Positions 50,871-59,173 of a DNA stretch of 64,000 nt are shown one piece after another. The DNA is from Streptomyces sp. STR69. GTDB lineage: Bacteria > Actinomycetota > Actinomycetes > Streptomycetales > Streptomycetaceae. A model generated the notes under the pieces. The model was given only the letters and a program-made list of their open reading frames with translations. It had not been told where the DNA came from and did not search any database. The DNA lies in the NCBI RefSeq assembly GCF_024519455.1, contig NZ_JALJRY010000006.1, forward strand, positions 213,815-277,814. The letters are read 5' to 3'. Position numbers and translations under genes: made by a program. The first letter of the stretch is position 1. Each line of letters starts with the position of its first letter.

Positions 50871-52307
50871 ATGTTCGAGGGTGACGGTGGGGCGTGGCTC
50901 GGGATCGACCTGGGTACGCAGAGCGTCCGCGCGCTGCTGGTCACCGGTGACGGGCGGGTCCTCGGTTCCGGTGCCGCCCCGCTGACCGGCCGCCGGGACG
51001 GGGTGCGGCACGAACAGGAGCCGGGGGAGTGGTGGGAGGCGGTGTGCGTCGCGTCCGGGGCCGCCTTGACGGGACAGCCGCGGCTACGGCTCGGCGGGCT
51101 CGCGGTGTGCGGCACCTCGGGGACTGTGATGCTGACGGACGGCGAGGGGCGTCCGCTGACGCCGGGGGTGATGTACGACGACGGGCGCGCGGTGGCGGAG
51201 GCGGCGCGGGTGGGTATGCAGCCGAGCTGGGCGCTGCCGAAGGCGTTGTGGCTGTTGGAGGCGTATGGGAGGGGGCGGGTCACCCATCAACCCGACGTCA
51301 TCACCGCCCGGTTGACGGGTGGAAGCGGGACGGTGGTTCCGACCGACTCCAGCCATGCCCTCAAGACGGGCTACGACGCGGAGGGGGAGGCCTGGCCGTC
51401 CCGACTGGCGTACTTGGGTGACGTGTTGCCGGAGGTGGTCCGTCCCGGCACTCGGCTGGGGGAGGTCTGCCGGGCCGCCTCCGAAGCGACGGGCATTCCC
51501 GTCGGTACGCCGGTCATCGCCGGGATGACGGACGGCTGCGCGGCCCAGATCGCCTCGGGGGCCTTGTACGAAGGCTCCTGGAACTCGGTGCTCGGCACCA
51601 CGCTGGTCCTCAAGGGGGCGTCCGCGAGGCCCGTCCGGGACAGCGCCGGGGTGGTCTACAACCACCGTGCGCCGGACGGGAGTTGGCTGCCGGGCGGGGC
51701 GTCGAGCGTGGGGGCGGGTGCGTTGCCGGCGGGGGGGGATCCGGTGGACATGGACAGGCGGGCGGCCCAGTACGAACCGTCGGGTGCCCTTGCCTACCCC
51801 CTCACCTCGCCCGGCGAACGGTTCCCCTTTCTCGCCCCGGACGCCACCGCCTTCACGCTCGGCACCCCGGTCTCCGAGGCGGACCGTTGGGCGGCGGTAC
51901 TGCAGGGCGTGGCGTTCACCGAGCGCCTGTGCCTCGACTACCTGCACCAGTTGGGCGCTCCGATAGACGGGCCGCTCACCTTCACGGGCGGCGCGGCCCG
52001 CAGCGCGTACTGGAACCAGCTCCGCGTCGACATCCTCGGCCGCTCTGCCCGAGTGCCGGAACAGATCGAACCGGCCCTGGGGATGGCGGTGTTGGCGGTC
52101 CACGGAACCACCGGGACGCCGCTCGCGGAGGCAGCCGAGCACATGGTCCGCATCCGCACGGTCGTAGCACCCGATCCCGCCCGCACGGAGCGCTTCACGG
52201 AGCCGTACGCCCGCCTCGTGGCCGAACTGGAGTCACGGGGCTGGCTGCCCGCACCGGTCGCGGCACACGCCCGCAACCGTCTGAACCTGGAGACCGACGC
52301 CTCATGA
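50871..52307 (+). CDS. FGGY-family carbohydrate kinase (second), xylulokinase-like
   Basis: A 478-residue kinase of the FGGY family, related to but distinct from the first copy in this cluster. Its actin-fold begins WLGIDLGTQSVRALLVTGDG, with AVCGTSGTVMLTDGEGRPL near residue 82, PVIAGMTDGCAAQIASGAL near 222-240 containing the catalytic-type Asp, and LTFTGGAARSAYWNQLRVDI in the C-terminal domain. ATG codons at 50868 and 50871 are adjacent; the second gives the better spacing from GGAGGT. The stop overlaps the phosphatase start (ATGA). Two kinases in one cluster suggest sequential or alternative substrates. Confidence 0.92.
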   Translation: MFEGDGGAWLGIDLGTQSVRALLVTGDGRVLGSGAAPLTGRRDGVRHEQEPGEWWEAVCVASGAALTGQPRLRLGGLAVCGTSGTVMLTDGEGRPLTPGVMYDDGRAVAEAARVGMQPSWALPKALWLLEAYGRGRVTHQPDVITARLTGGSGTVVPTDSSHALKTGYDAEGEAWPSRLAYLGDVLPEVVRPGTRLGEVCRAASEATGIPVGTPVIAGMTDGCAAQIASGALYEGSWNSVLGTTLVLKGASARPVRDSAGVVYNHRAPDGSWLPGGASSVGAGALPAGGDPVDMDRRAAQYEPSGALAYPLTSPGERFPFLAPDATAFTLGTPVSEADRWAAVLQGVAFTERLCLDYLHQLGAPIDGPLTFTGGAARSAYWNQLRVDILGRSARVPEQIEPALGMAVLAVHGTTGTPLAEAAEHMVRIRTVVAPDPARTERFTEPYARLVAELESRGWLPAPVAAHARNRLNLETDAS

Positions 52308-52912
52308 CCACCACCCTGCTCCTGGCCCGCCACGGCCAGACCGTCTGGCACGCCGAGAACCGCTACGCCGGCATCAGCGACGTCGCCCTGACGGACACGG
52401 GCGTCACCCAGGCGGAAGCCCTCGGCCGCTGGGCCGCCGCCCACCCGGTCGACGCGATCTGGACGTCCCCACTGTCCCGGGCCGTGCTCACAGCGGCCCC
52501 CGCCGCCCACGCCCTGAACCTCGTCCCGCACACCGAACCCGCCCTGCGCGAATGCGACTTCGGGGTGGTGGAGGGCCGTACGCTCGCGGAGTTCGCGGCG
52601 GAGGACCCCGGTGCGGCGGAGGCGTTCAGGGCCGACCCGGTCGCGTATCCCTTCCCCGAGTCCGAGGACCCGACGGCAGCGGCAGCGCGCGGCACAGCAG
52701 CTTTGCACCGCATCGCCGCCGCACATCCCGAGCAGCGCGTCCTGGTCGTCGCCCACAACACCTTGCTGCGTTTGGTTCTGTGCCGATTGCTGTCGATTCC
52801 GCTCAGTGAATACCGGCGCGTATTTCCCATGCTGCGAAACGCGGCGGTGTCCGAAATTCGCATGACGCAGGAAGAGAGCGCCCTGCTCTCGTTCAACGTG
52901 CCTTGTGTGTAA
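52304..52912 (+). CDS. Histidine phosphatase family protein
   Basis: A 202-residue phosphatase of the phosphoglycerate-mutase-like family. The catalytic His is in LLLARHGQTVWHAENRYAG near residue 10, with the conserved Arg and Glu in RAVLTAAPAAH and ECDFGVVEGRTLAEF, and the second His in VLVVAHNTLLRLVLC near 151. The start overlaps the kinase stop by four bases, so the pair is coupled. It would remove phosphate from a small sugar or polyol phosphate made by the kinases, possibly as an overflow or proofreading step. Confidence 0.93.
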   Translation: MTTTLLLARHGQTVWHAENRYAGISDVALTDTGVTQAEALGRWAAAHPVDAIWTSPLSRAVLTAAPAAHALNLVPHTEPALRECDFGVVEGRTLAEFAAEDPGAAEAFRADPVAYPFPESEDPTAAAARGTAALHRIAAAHPEQRVLVVAHNTLLRLVLCRLLSIPLSEYRRVFPMLRNAAVSEIRMTQEESALLSFNVPCV

Positions 52913-52977
52913 GAGGCATGCTCTGTTTGCTTGTTGGCTGTTCGAGGGGTAGTTGATGGTGAGCGAACAGGCTGTGC

Positions 52978-53133
52978 GCGTCGGCTGTCGAGCGCTGCGA
53001 CATAGGTCGCGGCCACCTCCGCCATCGTGCTCTGGCGGTTCAGCACCCGGTGCACCTCGGCGTGGCCGATACCGGGTGAGCGCAAGGTGGTCACCAGCTC
53101 CAGGCGGGCCGGTCCGGCCGCGTCGTAGAGCCC
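52978..53133 (-). pseudogene. Fragment of a MerR-family regulator
   Basis: Within the 428-base gap after the phosphatase, the minus strand encodes LYDAAGPARLELVTTLRSPG and EVHRVLNRQSTMAEVAATYVAALDSRR. This matches the middle of MerR-type regulators (YDAAxVARLELVRTLRxLG...). The N-terminal helix-turn-helix is missing or scrambled, and the frame runs on into the phosphatase gene without a proper C-terminus. It is a decayed regulator, possibly the former controller of this cluster. The rest of the gap holds nothing further except the terminator at 53236. Confidence 0.6.
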
Positions 53134-53235
53134 GTGGTCGCCCGTGCTGCGGGTGGTTTCCGGCCGGCCCTCGTGTGCCGTCCATGGCTTTGAGTCTGCG
53201 ACTTCCAGCCGCTGGAGGTGCAAGACGGGGGAGCG

Positions 53236-53276
53236 GGAAGAGCCCCCGCGAGTCACGTCCTCGCGGGGGCTCTTCC
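53236..53276. terminator. Strong perfect hairpin next to sodF
   Basis: GGAAGAGCCCCCGCGAG and CTCGCGGGGGCTCTTCC form a perfect 17-bp stem with a 7-base loop. It lies 64 bases past the stop of the leftward sodF gene and probably ends that transcript. Confidence 0.9.
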
Positions 53277-53340
53277 TCTCTGTCCGCCCGCCCGCGTGAA
53301 AGGTGAGAAGACGATCACGAGGCAGGACGTTTCAGCTGGG

Positions 53341-53976
53341 TCATACGGGCAGGATCGTCTGCCGGGACCTCGCCGCCTCGTAACGCCGGGCCACGTCCTG
53401 CCAGTTGACGACCGCCCACATCGCGTCGATGAAGTCGACCTTCTGGTTCCTGTACTGGAGGTAGAAGGCGTGCTCCCAGGCGTCGAAGACCAGGAGGGGG
53501 GTGGAGCCCTGGCCGACGTTGCCCTGGTGGTCGTAGATCTGCTCGACGATGAGGCGGGTGCTCAGGGGCTCGTAGGCGAGTGCGCCCCAGCCCGAACCCT
53601 GTGTCGTCGCGGCGGCCTTGGTCAGTTGGGCCTTGAAACCGGCGAACGAGCCGAAGGACTCGGTGATCGCGTCCGCCAACTCGCCTGCGCCGTCTGCCTC
53701 CAGGGGCTCGCCGCCGCCGTCGCCGGTCATGTTCTGCCAGTAGATGCTGTGCAGGATGTGGCCGGAGAGGTGGAAGGCCAGGCTCTTCTCCAGGCCGTTG
53801 ACCGAGCCCCACTGCTCCTTGTCGCGTGCCTCCGCCAGCTGCTCCAGCGTGTCGTTGGCTCCCTTGACATAGGCCGCGTGGTGCTTGTCGTGGTGCAGCT
53901 CGATGATCTCGGGGCTGATCACGGGGGCGAGCGCGGCGTAGTCGTAGGGCAGGTCGGGCAGTGTGTAGACGGGCAT
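53341..53976 (-). CDS. sodF: Superoxide dismutase, Fe/Mn type (SodF-like)
   Basis: A 211-residue cytoplasmic superoxide dismutase of the Fe/Mn family. Metal ligands are His28 in [10 protein letters not shown], His76 in [12 protein letters not shown], and Asp and His in [15 protein letters not shown] near residues 164-168. The length and the [15 protein letters not shown] start are typical. In Streptomyces this enzyme is repressed by the nickel-sensing regulator Nur when nickel is plentiful, because the nickel enzyme SodN then takes over. The ATG at 53974-53976 matches the family start. A Nur-like box lies 29 bases upstream, so the same regulation is expected here. Confidence 0.95.
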   Translation of the reverse strand: MPVYTLPDLPYDYAALAPVISPEIIELHHDKHHAAYVKGANDTLEQLAEARDKEQWGSVNGLEKSLAFHLSGHILHSIYWQNMTGDGGGEPLEADGAGELADAITESFGSFAGFKAQLTKAAATTQGSGWGALAYEPLSTRLIVEQIYDHQGNVGQGSTPLLVFDAWEHAFYLQYRNQKVDFIDAMWAVVNWQDVARRYEAARSRQTILPV

Positions 53977-54004
53977 GGCGGAGCGGTCCCCTTCGAGCCT
54001 CTTA

Positions 54005-54021
54005 TTGCACATCGCTTGCAA
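54005..54021. promoter_or_regulatory. Nur-like box upstream of sodF
   Basis: TTGCACATCGCTTGCAA fits the published Streptomyces Nur box pattern of two TTGCAA half-sites separated by five bases, with one mismatch in the first. It lies 29-45 bases before the sodF start codon in an AT-rich patch, where a repressor would block transcription. Confidence 0.75.
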
Positions 54022-54053
54022 CTACAAACTATCAGCGAAAGTGTGCTGTGTGG

Positions 54054-54962
54054 CTACTCCGCCACCGATGTGTAGTGCGACGCGTCCCCCTCGATCGAGT
54101 AGCTCTCCTTGCCCTCGATGCCGGTCGGGATGTCGCCGGCGACGGTCACGCGGTTGAGGCGGCGGGGCTGGTTGTCGTAGTTGTCGATGGCGTAGTGCTG
54201 GGTGATGCGGTTGTCGAACAGGACGAGCTGGTTCGGGGACCAGCGGTGGCGCAGGATGTTCTCGGGGCGGGTGACGTACGCCTGGAGGATGTCGAGGAGC
54301 TTGCGGGACTCGCCGGGCGACAGGCCTACGATGCGTTGCGCGAAACCGCCTATGAACAGGCCGCGTTCGCCGGTCAGCGGGTGGACTCGGACCACCGGGT
54401 GGACCGTACGGAACTTGATGGACGTGAACTGGGCGCGCTGGGCCGCCTTTTCGTCGTCGATCTCCTCGTCCGGTACGGCGTAGTCGTAGTCGTTGGTGTG
54501 CTCCGCCCACAGGGTGTCGGCGAGGGCGCGGAGGGGTTCGGGCAGGTCGCGGTAGGCCGCCGCGGAGCTGGCGATCAGGGTTTCGCCGCCGTACGGCGGG
54601 ACGGTGATGCTGCGCAGGGTGCTGGCCTGGGGCGGGTTGAGGACGAAGGTGACATCCGTGTGCCAGTGGTTGGCCCGGCCGCGCTCGCTGTCGACGGGCA
54701 GCACGTTCGGGGCGCCGTCGACGGCCGGCACGGTGGGGTGTGCGGTGGTGAGGTCGCCGAAGTGGCGGGCGAAGGCCTCCTGGCCCTCGTCGTCGAGGTG
54801 TACGTCGTCGAAGACCAGCGCCTTGTGGACGTTGAGGGCCTCGCGGATCGCCGTGACCTGCTCGGCGTCCAGCGGCTTGTTGATGTCGACACCCAAGACG
54901 CGGGCGCCGATGTGTGCGGTGACCTTCTGGATCTCGATCTCGATCTGGGTCTCGATGGACAT
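54054..54962 (-). CDS. TauD/TfdA-type alpha-ketoglutarate dioxygenase
   Basis: A 302-residue Fe(II)/2-oxoglutarate dioxygenase of the TauD group, which releases sulfite from sulfonates by hydroxylating the neighbouring carbon. The iron ligands are His101 and Asp103 in NHWHTDVTF and a His near 258 in NRITQHYAIDNY, with 2-oxoglutarate-binding Arg in PRRLNRVTV. It is the last gene of the leftward sulfonate operon, 12 bases after the FMN monooxygenase gene. With that enzyme it gives the operon two independent ways to desulfonate imported compounds. The substrate may be taurine-like or another alkyl sulfonate or sulfate ester. Confidence 0.93.
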   Translation of the reverse strand: MSIETQIEIEIQKVTAHIGARVLGVDINKPLDAEQVTAIREALNVHKALVFDDVHLDDEGQEAFARHFGDLTTAHPTVPAVDGAPNVLPVDSERGRANHWHTDVTFVLNPPQASTLRSITVPPYGGETLIASSAAAYRDLPEPLRALADTLWAEHTNDYDYAVPDEEIDDEKAAQRAQFTSIKFRTVHPVVRVHPLTGERGLFIGGFAQRIVGLSPGESRKLLDILQAYVTRPENILRHRWSPNQLVLFDNRITQHYAIDNYDNQPRRLNRVTVAGDIPTGIEGKESYSIEGDASHYTSVAE

Positions 54963-54974
54963 GGTGAAGTCCCT

Positions 54975-56309
54975 TCAGGCAAAGGCGGGTTGGGTGTACT
55001 GGTTGGCGGGGCGGGGGAGGCCGTAGCGCTCCCGGAGGGTGGTGCGCGGGCCGTACTCGGTGCGGAGCAGGCCTCGGGAGCGGAGGAGGGGGACGACGTG
55101 GTCGACGAAGGCGTCGAGGCCGGAGGGCAGGACTGCCGGCATGATGTTGAAACCGTCGGCGGCGCCCTGCGTGAACCAGGTCTCGATAGCGTCGGCGACC
55201 TGTTCGGGTGTGCCTGCGAAGGTGAGATGGCCGCGTCCGCCGCCGAGCCTGCCGATCAGCTGCCGTACGGTCAGCCGGTCGCGGCGGGCGAGTTCGACGA
55301 CGAGGGTGTAGCGGCTCTTCGCGCCCTCGATGGCGTCCTCGGGGGGCAGGTCGGTGGGGAGCTGGGCGTCCAAATCCAGGGTGCCGGGCGGTAGTTGGAG
55401 AAGGTGCTCCAGGCGGTCCACTCCGTGCGTGTACACGATGTGGTCCTCCAGGAGGCGTTCGTTGGCCCGGGCCTCTGCCTCCGTCGAGCCGAGCACCGGG
55501 ACGATGCCGGGCAGCACCTTGATGTGCTCGGGGTCCCGACCGGCCGCCGCCGTACGGGACTTGAGGTCCGTGTAGAACGCCTGCGCGTCGGCGAGGGTCT
55601 GCTGCGCGGTGAACACCGCCTCCGCGTAGCGGGCCGCGAACGTCTTGCCGTCCTCGCTCGAACCCGCCTGCACGAGGAGGGGGTAACCCTGGGGCGAGCG
55701 GGGGACGTTGAGGGCGCCCTCGACGCTGAAGTACGTCCCCTGGTGGCGGGGCGGGTGGATCTTCGTGTCGTCGCCCCACACGCCGGCCGCCTTGTCGGCG
55801 ACGATCGCGTCGTCCTCCCAGCTGTCCCAGAGCTTCAGGGCCACATCGAGGAACTCGGCGGCGCGTGCGTACCGTTCGGCGTGCGCGGGCTCGTGGTCGA
55901 GTCCGAAGTTGCGGGCTGCCTCCGCACCGGCCGTGGTGACGATGTTCCAGCCGGCCCGGCCGCCGCTGATGATGTCGAGCGAGGCGAACTTGCGGGCCAG
56001 GTTGTAGGGGGAGTTGTAGGACGTCGAGGCGGTGGCGATCAGGCCTATGTGTTCGGTCGCTGTGGCGAGTGCGGTGAGCAGGGTGAGGGGTTCCAGGGCA
56101 CCTGCCGGGCGTTGGGCCAGGTTGCTCCACAACTGCGGTCCGTCGGCCAGGAAGAGGGAGTCGAAGGTGCCGCGCTCCGCGATCCGGGCGAGGTGTGTGT
56201 AGTGGTCCAGTTCGACGTGGGCGTAGGGGTTGCTCTCCGGGAGGCGCCAAGAGGCCTCGTGGTGACCGGTGTTCATGAGGAAGGCGTTGAGGTGGAGGCG
56301 GCGCGGCAT
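54975..56309 (-). CDS. LLM-class FMN monooxygenase, NtaA/SnaA/DszA family
   Basis: A 444-residue flavin-dependent monooxygenase of the bacterial luciferase-like class, NtaA/SnaA/DszA branch. Family marks are LHLNAFLMNTGHHEASWRLP at the start, RGTFDSLFLADG near 52, and STSYNSPYNLARKFASLD then ISGGRAGWNIVTTAG near 115-150. The last is GGGRGHLTFAGTPEQVAD near 365. It needs FMNH2 from a separate reductase, which is not encoded here. Between an SsuABC transporter and a TauD-type enzyme it probably cleaves C-S bonds in an imported organosulfur compound. A hairpin lies between its start and the ATPase gene, so it may be transcribed at a lower level than the transporter. Confidence 0.9.
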   Translation of the reverse strand: MPRRLHLNAFLMNTGHHEASWRLPESNPYAHVELDHYTHLARIAERGTFDSLFLADGPQLWSNLAQRPAGALEPLTLLTALATATEHIGLIATASTSYNSPYNLARKFASLDIISGGRAGWNIVTTAGAEAARNFGLDHEPAHAERYARAAEFLDVALKLWDSWEDDAIVADKAAGVWGDDTKIHPPRHQGTYFSVEGALNVPRSPQGYPLLVQAGSSEDGKTFAARYAEAVFTAQQTLADAQAFYTDLKSRTAAAGRDPEHIKVLPGIVPVLGSTEAEARANERLLEDHIVYTHGVDRLEHLLQLPPGTLDLDAQLPTDLPPEDAIEGAKSRYTLVVELARRDRLTVRQLIGRLGGGRGHLTFAGTPEQVADAIETWFTQGAADGFNIMPAVLPSGLDAFVDHVVPLLRSRGLLRTEYGPRTTLRERYGLPRPANQYTQPAFA

Positions 56310-56379
56310 GCCAGGTCCTTTGTGTGAGTGTTCCGGTGCCTTTCAATGCGGGCGGCGACAATCAGCCCGTTGGGGGTCT

Positions 56380-56394
56380 GGGGGCGCAGCCCCC
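56380..56394. terminator. Intra-operon GC hairpin
   Basis: GGGGGC-GCA-GCCCCC is a 6-bp perfect stem in the 108-base gap between the ATPase and monooxygenase genes. It resembles a GGGGTCTGGGGGCGCAGCCC motif that is common in Streptomyces intergenic DNA. It may only attenuate read-through. Confidence 0.5.
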
Positions 56395-56417
56395 CGGGCG
56401 GCTCGCGCAGCCGACGC

Positions 56418-57134
56418 TCACCGCGAATCCGACGTCACACCGAGCGCCGCCAGCAGCCGCTCCTGGTACTCCGCACGCGGCACCTCGGGGTCGATGGCCA
56501 GGTCCAGCCCGATCCGCCCCTCCTCCAGCACCAGCACCCGGTCCGCGAGGACGATCGCCTCGTCCACGTCGTGGGTGACCAGCAGCACCGAGGGACGGTG
56601 CCGTTCCCACAGCTCGCGCAGCAGAACGTGCATCCGGATCCGGGTCAACGCGTCCAACGCCCCGAACGGCTCGTCGGCCAGCAGCAGTTCGGGCTCACGT
56701 ACGAGGGACCGGGCCAGTGCCGCCCGCTGCGCCTCGCCGCCGGACAGCTCGTTGGGCCAGGCCCGTTCACGGCCGGCGAGGCCCACCTCGGCGAGGGCCT
56801 CGCGGCCCTTCGCGGCGGCTTCCTTGCCCTCCGTTCCCAGCAGCACGTTGTCGAGCACCCGGCGCCAGGGCAGCAGCCGGGAGTCCTGGAAGACCACCGA
56901 CACCCGTTCGGGGGCCGTGAGTCGGCCGCTGCCGACGACCTCGTGGTCCAGGCCCGCGATGGCCCGCAGCAGTGTGCTCTTGCCGGAGCCGCTGTGCCCG
57001 AGCAGGGCGGTGAACTGTCCGGCGGGCAGGTCGAGGTCGATGTCGTCGAGGACCGTACGACCGTCGAACGACCTTGTGAGGCCCCTGAGTTGGACGGTGG
57101 GCGCGGTGGTCAGCTGCTGAGTGTGCGGCGCCAT
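56418..57134 (-). CDS. ssuB: Sulfonate ABC transporter ATP-binding protein
   Basis: A 238-residue ATPase of the nitrate/sulfonate/taurine importer group. Walker A is LLGHSGSGKSTLLRAIAG near residues 44-60, the Q-loop is VVFQDSRLLPWRRVLDNVLL, the signature is LSGGEAQRAALARSLV, Walker B is LLLADEPFGALD, and the H-loop is LLVTHDVDEA. The start at 57132-57134 overlaps the permease gene end by 25 bases, showing translational coupling. It powers uptake through the adjacent permease. Confidence 0.93.
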   Translation of the reverse strand: MAPHTQQLTTAPTVQLRGLTRSFDGRTVLDDIDLDLPAGQFTALLGHSGSGKSTLLRAIAGLDHEVVGSGRLTAPERVSVVFQDSRLLPWRRVLDNVLLGTEGKEAAAKGREALAEVGLAGRERAWPNELSGGEAQRAALARSLVREPELLLADEPFGALDALTRIRMHVLLRELWERHRPSVLLVTHDVDEAIVLADRVLVLEEGRIGLDLAIDPEVPRAEYQERLLAALGVTSDSR

Positions 57135-57976
57135 GACAGCACCCTCCGTTCGACGAGACGGACCGCGCTGTCGGAGGCCAGGCCGAACACGCCGTAGATC
57201 AGCAGACCGACCAGGATGACGTCCGACTGGCCGTAGTTCTGGGCCTGGAACATCATGTAACCGAGGCCGCTGGTGGCGTTGATCTGCTCCAGGACCACCA
57301 GGCTCAGCCAGGAGCCGGTCACTCCGAGGCGCAGGCCGACGAAGAAGCCGGGCAGGGCGCCGGGGATGACGATCTGGCGGATGAACTGGAGCCTCGACAG
57401 GCCCTGGACCTCGGCGAGTTCGACATAGCGGTGGTCGATGCCGGACAGCGCGGCGTGCAGGTTGAGGTAGATCGGGATGTAGACGACGATCGCGATGATG
57501 GCGATCTTGAAGGTCTCGCCTATGCCCAGCCAGAGGATGAACAGCGGGATCAGGCCGAGGGTCGGGATGGCTCGGTTGAGCTGCACGGTCCCGTCGATCA
57601 GGGCCTCGCCGATCCGGCTGAGTCCGGCGGCGAGGGCGAGGACGACACCGGCGGTGAGGCCGAGGGCGAAGCCGTAGGCGGCGCGTTCCAGGGAGGTCAG
57701 CACGTCGGTGGGCAGTGTGCCGGCCGTCCACAGCCGGCCGGCGGTCCTCAGCACCGTCCAGGGCGCCGGGATCGCGGCCGGGTCCAGCTGTCCGGCGGCG
57801 GAGGCGGCGGCCCACAGGGCGAAGAAGAGCGCGGGGCCGATGATCCGGGAGGCGGGCAGGCGTTTGCCGGGGGCGAGGCCGCGGCGCCGCGCGCGCCGCC
57901 GTACTGCCGCCTTCTCCTCGACGGCCGTCACCCGCACGGTGGTTGTGTCGGCGGTCTGGGACGTGGAGGTCGTCAT
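57110..57976 (-). CDS. ssuC: Sulfonate ABC transporter permease
   Basis: A 288-residue permease of the SsuC/TauC/NrtB group with about six membrane helices. The Arg-rich N-terminus (KAAVRRRARRRGLAPGKR) is cytoplasmic. The EAA docking loop is RYVELAEVQGLSRLQFIRQI followed by VIPGALPGFFVGLR. The C-terminal YMMFQAQNYGQSDVILVGLL is typical. The ATG at 57974-57976 lies five bases after the binding-protein stop; a GTG three codons earlier overlaps it and is possible. Confidence 0.92.
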   Translation of the reverse strand: MTTSTSQTADTTTVRVTAVEEKAAVRRRARRRGLAPGKRLPASRIIGPALFFALWAAASAAGQLDPAAIPAPWTVLRTAGRLWTAGTLPTDVLTSLERAAYGFALGLTAGVVLALAAGLSRIGEALIDGTVQLNRAIPTLGLIPLFILWLGIGETFKIAIIAIVVYIPIYLNLHAALSGIDHRYVELAEVQGLSRLQFIRQIVIPGALPGFFVGLRLGVTGSWLSLVVLEQINATSGLGYMMFQAQNYGQSDVILVGLLIYGVFGLASDSAVRLVERRVLSWRRTLSS

Positions 57977-57981
57977 GGCCG

Positions 57982-59052
57982 TCACTTCCGGTACTCCGCC
58001 GGTACGGCCTTCGCCGCGATGTCCTCGAAGCGCCGGTCGAAGAGCGAGTCCACCTTGAACTCCTTCACGAAGCCGCCCTCCGCCAGCAGATCGGCGGTCT
58101 CCTGCTCCCACTTGACGGCCTCGTCCCAACTCGGCGGGAACAACGGCTTGTTGGCGAGTGCGGTGACGGACTGGGCCTGCGCGAGGGTCAGGTTCTGGGT
58201 CTTGACGTAGAACTCCTCGTTCCAGGTGTCCGGGTGCTCGTACTGCCAGACCTGGCCCTGCGCCCACTGCGGGATGTAAGCGGCGATCGCGGCGGCCTTC
58301 GCGGAGTCGGCCAGCACGGCGGACGGCGCCCACAGCAGACTGAGCAGGTCCACGACGTCGGTGGTGATCCCGCGGGCGCCCTTCGCCTCGTACTGCTTGA
58401 GGTACGCCGGTGCCTGGCTGTTGGCGAGCGGGGCGATGTCGACCTGGCCCGACTGCAGGGCCGTGAAGAACTGGTTGCTGGTCAGCGGGACGAGTTTCAC
58501 CTCGTCGTACTTCAGGCCCGCTTCCTTCAACGCCCGCAGCAGTACGACGCCTTGGGCCTGGCCCTGCGAGAACGCGAGCTTCTTGCCCTTGAAGTCGGCG
58601 ACCGTGTGGATGTCGCTGCCGGGCTTGGTGGCGAAGAGGTAGTTGGGCTTGCGGGTGATGTTGATCGCGACGATCTTCGCGTCGAAGCCCTGGTAGTGCG
58701 CCTGGATCGGTGGGATACCCGCGTTGTTGGCCAGGTCCAGGGACTTGGCGCGGAACGCGTTGATGACATCGGGACCGGCCCCGATGTTCACCCAACTCGA
58801 CACGGTGAACGGCAACTTGGGCAACTTCGCCAGTTTGAACTGGAGTTGCTGGGTGTTGAGGTACGAGGAGATCTTCAGGCTCGTGCCGGTCGGCACCTTC
58901 TCGGCGAGCGGGGCGGACAGACCGGCCCCCGACTTCGAGGCCGCGGCACTGGTCGTGGCGCAGCCGCTGAGGCCGGCGATGCCCGCGGCGGCACCGAGCA
59001 CGGAGGTGAGGAAGAGCCGCCGGTCGAGGCCGGGCGCACGGGAATTGGGCAT
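57982..59052 (-). CDS. ssuA: Sulfonate-binding lipoprotein
   Basis: A 356-residue solute-binding protein of the SsuA/TauA/NrtA type. The N-terminus carries a DRRLFLTSVLG twin-arginine-like signal and a lipobox LSGC near residue 30, so it is an exported lipoprotein. The mature part has the two-lobed features of the family: SLKISSYLNTQQLQFKLAKL, INIGAGPD-like WVNIGAGPDVINAF, VADFKGKKLAFSQGQAQGVV, and GQVDIAPLANSQAPAYL. It is the first structural gene after the short leader ORF at 59174-59233, 121 bases downstream. Substrates are probably alkanesulfonates or related organosulfur compounds. Confidence 0.92.
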   Translation of the reverse strand: MPNSRAPGLDRRLFLTSVLGAAAGIAGLSGCATTSAAASKSGAGLSAPLAEKVPTGTSLKISSYLNTQQLQFKLAKLPKLPFTVSSWVNIGAGPDVINAFRAKSLDLANNAGIPPIQAHYQGFDAKIVAINITRKPNYLFATKPGSDIHTVADFKGKKLAFSQGQAQGVVLLRALKEAGLKYDEVKLVPLTSNQFFTALQSGQVDIAPLANSQAPAYLKQYEAKGARGITTDVVDLLSLLWAPSAVLADSAKAAAIAAYIPQWAQGQVWQYEHPDTWNEEFYVKTQNLTLAQAQSVTALANKPLFPPSWDEAVKWEQETADLLAEGGFVKEFKVDSLFDRRFEDIAAKAVPAEYRK

Positions 59053-59151
59053 GGGAGTACTCCCTGATCAAAAGTCGCGGAAACGCGGGAATGCGCGCGG
59101 GATTCACGGCAGAGGAAAGCCGGAGAAGGAAATGCGGGCAGGATGAGACCG

Positions 59152-59164
59152 GCGCCAGGGGCGC
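59152..59164 (-). terminator. Possible attenuator hairpin downstream of leader ORF
   Basis: GCGCC-AGG-GGCGC is a small hairpin ten bases past the leader ORF stop, in the 121-base region before ssuA. With the leader ORF overlapping nearby sequence it could be part of an attenuation switch. The stem is only 5 bp and no competing structure was worked out. Confidence 0.35.
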
Positions 59165-59173
59165 GTCAACGGG

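Noticed and set aside
52953..53306. Plus-strand 117-codon ORF after the histidine phosphatase
   Set aside because: Its product is Arg/Pro/Gly/Ser-rich and overlaps a terminator. The minus strand reads as a MerR fragment instead.
56310..56417. Operon break between transporter and monooxygenase genes
   Set aside because: The hairpin is only 6 bp and resembles a dispersed Streptomyces motif. Functional linkage of the genes argues for at least partial read-through.
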